Shown: one piece after another, positions 56,760 through 64,000 of the stretch
How the letters are laid out: every line of letters begins with the position of its first letter
Position numbering within the stretch: the stretch's first letter is position 1
Assembly: GCA_030323885.1 (NCBI GenBank)
Contig: CM059190.1
Coordinates: 86,552,762-86,616,761, forward strand
Length of the DNA: 64,000 nucleotides
Direction of reading: 5' to 3'
Source: Branchipolynoe longqiensis
Taxonomy: Eukaryota > Annelida > Polychaeta > Phyllodocida > Polynoidae
Translations under genes and position numbers: made by a program
Notes under the pieces: generated by a model
What the model was told of the DNA's origin: nothing
Database searches by the model: none
Seen by the model: the letters and a program-made list of their open reading frames with translations, nothing else

Positions 56760-57660
56760 CCATAAATTGATGATTCATTCATTATGGTCCAGTCATAGTC
56801 GAGCTGCTCACAGGCAGTTCCGACCAAGTTATGAAACAGACCAAACTTTTGTAAGGTTTATTTCGAATGAACAAGTATTTGAATTTACTTGTTTACCAAG
56901 TGGTTTAGCTTGTGCTCTCCCTTCTTTACAAATTGTTAATTTGTTCGCTCATGAAAAGTGAAGGACAGGATGTTCCCGGACAGTGATGATTCATGTTTTG
57001 CTGGGCAATCAAAAGCACTGGTCAAATTGCAGTAAATGGTTTAGGTACCACATTTACGAAGTTAGGAGTTGCTGGAAAACATACGACAGAACTAAAATGG
57101 ATTTTGGAAGGCTGTTGACTTGATGAAGAACTTAGATCATATTAATGTTCTAGAGTTGAGATGCAGTGTATTTAGGGTTAGGTGTTTAGCCGGCATGCCC
57201 TAATGCTATGTCAGGATGTTGACAGATAGTACTACAGTAATGGCTTTCATTCGCAACATGGGAAGGACAATGTCCAACTCATATAATAAGAGAGTGAAAT
57301 TAAATTGTAATTGGGGAAGCCACATATATATTTTGTTGGCATCATGAAATAATAACATTTTATAAAGTTGTTCATGGCATCCAGGGCAAGATTTTGGCAA
57401 GTGGACTCTTTGATTTGGGAGGAAAATAAATTTTATTACATTTTCCTAAAAACATTCAGCCGAATCGGCAGAGTAGCAAGGAGGGCTTTGATGGTCCCTG
57501 TTTGGGACATGCAGCCATGGTTGGAAATATTAGCCTTAAGAGCTAAGGACTTTATAATTTTCCTACATATAAGAGAACATTTTTTAAGCATTAATGAGTC
57601 GTGGGGATGTGTTAACAACACCCCTTCTGGCATTCCTTTCGGAACACATATGTACAACAC
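56760..57660 (+). pseudogene. RT / RNase H relic of DIRS copy 2
   Basis: Scattered matches to the copy 1 polyprotein: an IDDSFI piece near 56770, FEFTCLPSGLACA near 56880-56920, DHINVLELR near 57140, MLTDSTTVMAFIRNMG near 57215-57265, and the C-terminal FYYIF, FSRIGRVARRA and VPVWDMQPW at 57430-57520. The RT core is shortened, and the IDD piece precedes the segment it should follow. Many stops; not functional. Confidence 0.88.
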
Positions 57661-57739
57661 TTTGGAAAGTTACTCGGCATGATTATTTGGACTGGTCATT
57701 AAATGATGATATTGGTTCAATAATTTGATTGGTTTGAAT

Positions 57740-58646
57740 CAAGAAAGAATAACAAGTTACATAAATAATTTGTATGCCATCCACAAAATTAATGGGGCAT
57801 TTTTTGTTTAAATATATAAAGTTAAGCCAATGGAACCATCCCTTGCCGAGGTAGTCCGCCTCTTACGAATGATGTAGGATGATGGATTAGGTTATGGAGC
57901 CATTTATGCAGCTCGATGAGCTTTTTCGGTCATCTTACCAAGGAGTGACGGAGAATTAATTGGGAAACACGAAGTCCTTCAGTGTTTTGGGAGGTCATTA
58001 TATGAAAGAAACCCTCCTAAACCATAGTATAATAGGTTTTGGGATGTCTCAGGGGTATTTAAGTTTTCTTGAAAATGGTCTAGTTAGGGACATCTATAGA
58101 TAAACAGCTAGGCTATAAATTAGCTGTATTGTTACTTTGGGTAACCAGTCATAGGGCCCAAGTAATTGTTGACCTTTTTATTTACTGGCCTAGACATTGA
58201 TGACAATGAGGCCATGTTTGATTTGGAAAATTTAAAAATCAAACAGTACAGGAGATCCCCTCTCCTTGATTCTTTTTAATGGGTTCCCACATGACAGGGA
58301 AAAACTGTGTGTAGTGTCAGCCATTAGGGCTTATATATCCAAGATAAAAGGAATACATAATTCCGGATAGTTTTTGGTAAGCTTCATAAAGCCACATAAG
58401 GCTTTATCCAGAGATGCGATCGCCAGTTGGACGATTCACGTGCTCAAGTCAGCAGGATTTGACATAGGACGCTACGCTTCGCACTTTACAAGAGGTGCTA
58501 TGGTCTCGAAGACGAGACATTTGGGAATCTCAGTGAAGAGAATCCTAGCATATGCCGGCTGCAAGACGGCAAGGTCGTTGGCTAAATATGGCAACATACG
58601 ACTAGAAAAGACAGGCGGGGTTGTAACCCGCCTACTCACCAACTAA
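57740..58646 (+). pseudogene. Tyrosine recombinase relic of DIRS copy 2
   Basis: Matches copy 1 in order: DDGLGYGAIYAAR near 57880, a broken central part, and an open stretch 58374-58646 with YASHFTRGAMVSK (His and Arg kept), YAGCKTARSLAKYGN (the Trp replaced by Cys, Tyr kept) and the same VTRLLTN terminus. Stops and indels upstream inactivate it. Confidence 0.9.
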
Positions 58647-58741
58647 GAAGATGTGTGAGAATTTACAAAATTGGAATTTATAACTGAAAAATTTACTAGG
58701 TTTATCAGATAATAGAGGATAAAAATGAGGCTACGTAAAGT

Positions 58742-58872
58742 CTCCCTCGGCCTCGAGTAGCCGAGGCGTTGTACCGAGGTAAAATAGTATAGTTAGACGA
58801 ATCTTACCTTGGTACAGATGATGGATAACTCTTGTTTTCCCGAGGTACAAGCCTCGGGTAGTCGTGGGCTAG
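58742..58872. repeat. Internal complementary region of DIRS copy 2
   Basis: 58742-58784 is the exact reverse complement of 53758-53800, and the remainder that of the right outer edge to 59100. I found no mismatch in either part. Confidence 0.95.
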
Positions 58873-59100
58873 GGCCCACCCACCACACCCAGTCACGACT
58901 ATTACGTTTGCTTGTGCCAAAAAGAAAACATGAGGAATTCCAATCATTAACCGCATTTTTATCCTGAATAAGTTTTGTAAAGATTGACGTACTGGATGTT
59001 GCTTCCTTCTCCCTAGCCCACGACTACCCGAGGCTTGTACCTCGGGAAAACAAGAGTTATCCATCATCTGTACCAAGGTAAGATTCGTCTAACTATACTA

Positions 59101-59265
59101 TATGCGCGCATACATGTTTATGCCAAATTGTTATCTATTTCTATTCATTTTGAATAAAATTGAAGTTTTGCTCTATGCATATCGGCAAACTGAATGGCCG
59201 TTTGCTTTGCTGCCAATGCCGTTTTCAGCGCATGCGCTGTCGGAACCGTGATCTCGTCTATTAGC
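59101..59265 (+). repeat. Repeat X, right part, after DIRS copy 2
   Basis: CATACATGTTTATGCCAAAT, CGGCAAACTGAATGGCCG and CAGCGCATGCGCTG continue repeat X from 53757 and reach its end at CTCGTCTATT. Confidence 0.85.
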
Positions 59266-59392
59266 CCAGCTCTACGCACCACTCTCACCTGTGTAAGTTG
59301 AATCTTACCTGGTGCATATTTATTGGACTGGCGGCCAGACTTGATAGGCTATGCTATGTTTTAGTACGTGTTCTTAGTAGTTCAATAATATT

Positions 59393-59905
59393 GTAGTAGT
59401 CTGCACTGACCTCTCAGGCAAGTACCCACATAGACAGGTAGGCGTGGGTAGTGTGGTGATACCAGGGAGTGGTGTAATGGTTAGCACACTGGCCTGGAAT
59501 GCAAAGAGATATGGGGTTTGAGTCCCACTCTAAGCGCAATATTTCCCATTTTCATCACCCCCCACAACACTCGTTGCCATGATCATGATCCTATGCAAGC
59601 TACACGCTGTATGGTTGTTGAACCTACCCTGTGTATGTATGTGTTTGTGCATTGCCTGTATGTATGTAATTGTAAGCATTAAAAGACTTACAATTCCAGG
59701 GGGACTAGTGTAGTAGTCTGCACTGACCTCTCAGGCAAGTACCCACATAGACAGGTAGGCATGGGTAGTGTGGTGATACCAGGGAGCCTAGGTGGTGTAA
59801 TGGTTAGCACACTGGCCCGGAATGCAAAGAGATGTGGGTTCGAGTCCCACTCTAGGCGCAATATTTCCCATTTTCATCACACCCACGACAATATCGATGG
59901 CCGTG
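59393..59905 (+). mobile_element. SINE-B tandem dimer with 317-bp period
   Basis: GTAGTAGTCTGCACTGACC starts both units (59393 and 59710). Both carry the tRNA-like core (GTGTAATGGTTAGCACACTG, GGTTCGAGTCC in the second; GGTTTGAGTCC in the first, which also lost part of GAGCCTAGGTGG). The second unit ends early after CACACCCACGACA. Confidence 0.88.
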
Positions 59906-59924
59906 TGATATATGAAAGTACTCT

Positions 59925-60185
59925 TAGTTTATTTCATTTACTAACCTACTTAAATCTGCATACTCAGATGAAAACATGAACTTTTCAAAACCAAAACAAT
60001 TATCTAGATTTGATTTTACATAGTTAACTTAGATATTGGTGCACTTATCAAACGTTTGTCGCCACATAGTAGGGAATACTGAGGCAAATTCTATAGAACC
60101 TGTTATTGTAGAAGTCAATGGTCATGCCAAAATTAATTTGGCATGTCTATTCTTCAAATATCTGCAAATTTAGCTATTGAAATTT
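59925..60185 (+). repeat. Repeat Y copy
   Basis: CTTAGATATTGGTGCACTTA, TCTATAGAACCTGTTATTG, GCCAAAATTAATTTGGCATG match the LINE-flanking copy at 60880-60966 and 62755-62880. Confidence 0.6.
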
Positions 60186-60219
60186 GACAATTTAATTTCA
60201 TGTCTGTATGCGCGCGCAC

Positions 60220-60405
60220 ATACATCTCAGCAACATATGAGGTATACAGAACGGGTACCGATTTGTGACAGTCACACTTTGGGTAAGTATACTGGTTCGC
60301 CACCGCCCTAATTCCAATTTATCCTTGCTCGGCCCTTAGCATTGATGGCAAAGGACAAGGGCTTGTTGGCTCAATGTCGGCATATATAATCTGACCCCCC
60401 CCCCC
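60220..60405. repeat. Degenerate SINE-A fragments
   Basis: An antisense tail piece (CTCAGCAACATATGAGGTAT, CGGGTACCGATTTGTGACAG) is followed by a sense-oriented body piece (TGCTCGGCCCTTAGCATTGA, GGACAAGGGCTTGTTGGCTC). Possibly two insertions or a local inversion. Confidence 0.6.
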
Positions 60406-60879
60406 CCATTTCGCATCTCTGCGTTCAAATCTAACTGTTCTCAGCTATACCCAATGCATGAAGAATGTATAGAATTAACTGGTTATTCATTGTTCTATGT
60501 CTTTGTGAATATTCAGTACATACAAATAGTTATAAGTTTAGAAATAGTACACAACCTCATGACTATAAACCATAATTCTATGCAATTTCAATTCAGATAG
60601 CCAAAATCAGTAGAATTAGTGATTGGCAGATCAGTCACCATAGCAACTGTCCACTCAGTGTTTATAGAGAGCCACTATGTGTCCAGAACTGATATGGTGG
60701 CTTCAGTAGAAGCCTTAACCATAAAGATTGGTAGCAGCACCACGTGACCGCCTGAAATAGGACTCGTGCCTCAAAGAAGGGTCGGGTACGGTCTTAATTC
60801 GCAAATGACTGGTTCCTCTTGCCACCGAGACTCGGGCCTTTAAAACCTCATAGTGCGAAGATGGCATACAATTTTGTAA
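60406..60879. other. No gene seen
   Basis: Ordinary sequence without a supported feature. Confidence 0.5.
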
Positions 60880-60966
60880 CCAAAGTACTGCCTACATTTC
60901 ATCCTAAATTTCATCCTACATATCCGACTTAGATACTGGTGCACTCATTAAAATTTATTGCTGCAT

Positions 60967-62744
60967 CATCATCATGCTGTCGGTCGCGATGCGACAAAGA
61001 CTGCTTTCATTACTTGACTGCCGCTCTCCATTTAGCTCTCTGCTGTGAGAGTTGCGTCCATGAGTCGGTCTTAATGTCTCTCAGCTTCAGGTTTCTCTTG
61101 ATGGTATCCTTGAACCGGAGACGAGGGCGCCCTCTCTTTCTGTAACCAGAAGACAGTTGAGAATAGAGGATCTGCTTTGGTAGCCTGTCTGATGACATCC
61201 TCATGAGGTGTCCAGTCCACCGGAGATTCTTTTGGATCAGAAGATCTTTCATAGAGGGCAGCCCCGTCCGTTCGAGTATTTCCTTATTTGTCACTTTGTC
61301 CTTCCAGGTTAGCCTCATGATTGAACGCAGATGTTGCATCATGAAGGCATGCACCTTTTTCAACTGTCGTCTGTACACTGTCCAGGCCTCGGCTCCGTAT
61401 AGTAGGGTGGATAGTACGATTGCACGGTAGATCTTGCCTTTGACCTGAATGGACACATGGTGGTTGTTCCAGAGTCTCTGGTGTAGTCGGCCGAAAGATG
61501 TGCTAGCCTTGGCCATCCTCCTCTGTATTTCAGTATCAATGCATCCATCACTTGATATAGTGCTTCCGAGGTAGGTGAATTCCGGAACAGAGTTCAGCTT
61601 GTTTCTGTTAACCATGATCTCCTCCTCTTGGGTTCTTGTAGAGTTGGGTTGGTACAGCACCTCCGTCTTCTTGATGTTAATCTTCAGGCCAAACTTCTTT
61701 GATGCATCGGAGAAAGCGTCCACTATTTTCTGGATATCTTCAGCAGAGTGGGCAACCAGTGCACTATCATCTGCGAATAGCAGCTCTCTCACCAGTATGT
61801 GAGTAGTCTTGGTCTTCGCTCTGAAGTGTGCAACATTGAATAGGTCAGCGCTCTGTCTGGACTGTATATAGATGTCATCCCCCATGTCTTGGAAAGCCTC
61901 GTCGAGCATTGCTGATAGGAAGATGAGAAGAGCGTGGGGGCCAGTACACAACCTTGCTTGACCCCATTGGTAATCCCAAACGATTCCGAGACTTCCCCTC
62001 CAACAGTAACGTTCGCCATCATTCCCGTATGTAGAGCCTCGATCATAGTTGTGAACTTCTCTGGGCATCCATACTTCCTCAGTAGCTGCTATAGCCCGGT
62101 CCTCCTGACTGTATCAAACGCCTTAGTGAAATCGACAAATATTGTGTACAGTGGTCGGTCCTGCTCAATACACTTTTCTTGTAGCTGTCGGAGACTAAAT
62201 ATCATATCCACGGTGCTCCGGTTACCGCTGAAGCCACACTGTGACTCCGGAACTACATCAGGTGTTATGTGAATAGATAGTCTGTTGAGGAGGATCCTGG
62301 CGAAGATCTTGCCTACTATGGAAAGAAGAGAGATTCCTCTATAGTTCCCACAGTCTCTTTGATCACCTTTCTTGTAGATGGTTACAATGCTGGCATCCTT
62401 CCATGCTTGGGGTACAGAACCCTCCTCCCAGGCATTGGTGATTAGTTGGTGCAGTCTGTTGAACAGATTGTCTCCTCCGTGCTTCCATACTTCAGCAGGA
62501 ATTCCATCACCCCCAGGTGCTTTGCCATCTTTCAGGCTGGCGATTGCTCTAGCCATCTCATCCATGGTTGGAATCTCATCGAGGCATGTTTTGGTAATGC
62601 GCCGCTGGATGTTGTCCAGTTGAGATAATCAGTTCTGCAAGTAGCTTCTGGAAGTGTTCACTCCATCTTGGCACAACTCTCTTGCTGCCAGAAAAGGTCT
62701 CCATTCCATCTGTTGATTTCAGGTGAACAGGTCCCTTCTTCACC
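60967..62744 (-). mobile_element. 5'-truncated non-LTR retrotransposon (about 1.78 kb) with 10-bp TSD
   Basis: Flanked by ATTGCTGCAT at 60957-60966 and 62745-62754. On the minus strand it runs from RT domain to the 3' end, which finishes in a short GATGATG tail, as in LINE groups with microsatellite tails such as RTE (family knowledge; clade not proven). Truncation before the RT start removes the endonuclease. Confidence 0.93.
61010..62600 (-). pseudogene. LINE reverse transcriptase with frameshift and stop
   Basis: From 62565: KDGKAPGGDGIPAE, KKGDQRDCGNYRGISLLS, QCGFSGNRST and FVDFTKAFD, ending at a stop near 62089. The same frame resumes (SESFGITNGVKQGCVLAPTL) until about 61930, where a frameshift leads into the 61010-62068 frame with LLFADDSALVAHS (the catalytic FADD box), LGSTISSDG, and the long C-terminal region (RLTWKDKVTNKEIL, LRWTGHLMRM, RKRGRPRLRFKD). 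RT motifs are complete in order, so the inactivation is recent: one stop and one frameshift. Confidence 0.93.
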
Positions 62745-62880
62745 ATTGCTGCATAGAAGTCAATTTAATAGAGCCTGTCACTGTTGAAGTCTATGGTATC
62801 CAGCTTTTACGGGTACATGCCAAAATTAATTTGACATGTTTTCATTTCAAATATATCCAAAGTTAACGCCTTAAAATGAA

Positions 62881-63139
62881 AGTTATTTCACACTAAAGTA
62901 AATAGGTTTTGAAAGTGAGACACGAGTGACCTTTGGTCATCGGTCAGAGTCGGTGGGATGCAGAGAATGACCGACTAGTCAGTATATCGAGTTAGTTTGG
63001 TATGTGAGGATCGGTGTCAGAAGGACACAGACCAGAAACATTAGGAGGTATTCTTAATTTATATACACATAATAAATCATATAGTACATGTTTTTTTTTC
63101 AATATGGCTGGAATTCAAGCAGTCAGATTATTGAACCTT
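62881..63139. other. No gene seen
   Basis: Ordinary sequence. Confidence 0.5.
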
Positions 63140-63283
63140 AATATCAGGTCATGGTCTTGACTGTGTGGTATACGAGTGGAGCAGCACTATGTAACCACCA
63201 TGACTTCCACCATGTCACAAGTCGACCATAGTCCTGATTTTAGCCTCAAATGTTGTTAGGCCATAAAGCCTCAACCAATCGTT
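63140..63283 (+). repeat. Degenerate SINE-A 3' half
   Basis: AATATCAGGTCATGGTC, GGAGCAGCACTATGTAACCA, CATGTCACAAGTCGACC and GTTGTTAGGCCATAAAGCC follow the family body and tail order with many changes. Confidence 0.75.
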
Positions 63284-64000
63284 AATTAAGAATTATTGTG
63301 TCCTCAACACATACATAGCTTCTAAATCAGTAAATGTCCAAGATCTTGTTGGGTGAAATTCACAAACATACTATCTCGTATCTATCCAGTGAATTTCGAC
63401 TCGAAGGATCAGAAATTTCCCATTTTTAGCGGATTTCCGATAATATGGGGCATTTCTCCTCATACGCTCAGCACTGTCTAATTTACCGGAAGTCAGTTTC
63501 CGATGTGCGTGCGCGTGCGTGCGCGTGTTTGTTTGTTTCTTTGTGTGTTTGTTTATTTGTGTGTTTGTTTGTGTGTTTGTGTGTGACGGGACTCGCATCT
63601 CCATCAATATGTCTTCGCTTAATTAAACAAAAGCTCAACTGCTAACCGCGCATGCGCGTGGACCAGTCCTACGGCCATAACCAGCCACGAAGCTAATTTA
63701 TTGACGGCAACAATATCCATCTGGTGAAATAACAGGTGAATAAATGATTCTGCAATTCGGTTCTACCTTTCTAATTGAACTGACCTTTGCTGACTGTGGC
63801 CTGCCTCTATTCTGGGCGGTATAAATAACAGGGCGAGTTGAGATGAACCTGGACGTTCTTTTATCTCCTCGGTCCCTTCGGTCGGCCAGTTTCATACTCA
63901 CTGTGAATTAGAGACCTTAAAACCGTGATGTAATTGTTTAAATGCGAGCTTAGCTGGCAGTGTACAATTATCTGTGCAAACTCACGTTCAGACTACTATT
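63284..64000. other. No gene seen; GT/TTTG-rich patch at 63500-63585
   Basis: A GTGCGCGTG and TTTGTTTGTGTG patch is the only feature. The remaining frames are short and lack domain support. Confidence 0.5.

Larger units (their letters stand above)
53758..59100 (+). mobile_element. DIRS retrotransposon copy 2 (5343 bp), genes destroyed, ends perfect
   Basis: Same architecture and almost same length as copy 1. The left edge (53758-53800) and right edge (about 59015-59100) are perfectly complementary to the internal region 58742-58872, including bases that distinguish this copy from copy 1. The leader is filled with two tandem repeat families, gag is not recognisable, and RT and recombinase are broken by many stops and deletions. 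Perfect ends with dead genes suggest movement in trans. It sits in repeat X without target duplication. Confidence 0.94.
60880..62880 (+). repeat. Repeat Y copy split by a LINE insertion
   Basis: CCTACATATCCGACTTAGAT to ATTGCTGCAT (60966) continues at 62755 as AGAAGTCAATTTAATAGAGC. Joined, the order matches 34285-34430. Confidence 0.7.

Noticed and set aside
43028..59100. Idea that the two DIRS copies are one duplicated segment
   Set aside because: They have different flanks, different end variants and different insertion targets, so they are independent insertions.

Overview
This is a window of animal nuclear DNA, not prokaryotic. It is gene-poor, dense in retrotransposons, and carries spliced coding exons, tRNA-derived SINEs, LINE relics, DIRS/Ngaro tyrosine-recombinase retrotransposons and long simple repeats. 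The repeat mix suggests a marine invertebrate, but the sequence alone does not fix the species or phylum. A run of exactly 500 N (21925-22424) marks a scaffold join of unknown size.

Only one host gene is recognisable: a FAM53-family gene. Its start exon (ATG at 50283) and a likely next exon (50620-50680) lie on the + strand. The large exon with the diagnostic FAM53 motifs (21428-21924) lies on the - strand and touches the N gap. One gene cannot have this layout, so the sequence on one side of the gap is probably inverted in the assembly.

Layout. 0-4 kb: decayed I-type LINE (RT plus RNase H), a 95-bp tandem array, two small TIR elements and copies of a dispersed repeat (Y). 5-10 kb: SINEs and an Ngaro-like tyrosine-recombinase retrotransposon relic broken by a SINE. 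10-21 kb: repeat X, SINEs, minisatellites and a TIR element (Z). 21-23 kb: FAM53 exon, gap and a perfect palindrome. 23-43 kb: mostly low-complexity DNA and SINEs, with a 515-bp non-autonomous DIRS at 25.3 kb. 43.0-48.4 kb: an almost intact DIRS element (gag, RT/RNase H, tyrosine recombinase, terminal repeats, internal complementary region). 49.6-50.7 kb: FAM53 5' exons. 53.8-59.1 kb: a second DIRS copy with ruined genes but perfectly matched ends, inserted in a copy of repeat X. 59-64 kb: SINE-B dimers and a 5'-truncated LINE with target-site duplication.

The most notable biology is the DIRS trio. The copy with destroyed genes has termini and internal complementary region that agree perfectly, including copy-specific substitutions, which suggests recent mobilisation in trans by proteins of a relative. 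Its leader carries a roughly 53-bp hairpin-forming minisatellite grown from two units in the coding copy to about 18. Labels SINE-A, SINE-B, X, Y and Z are mine; none was compared with a database.
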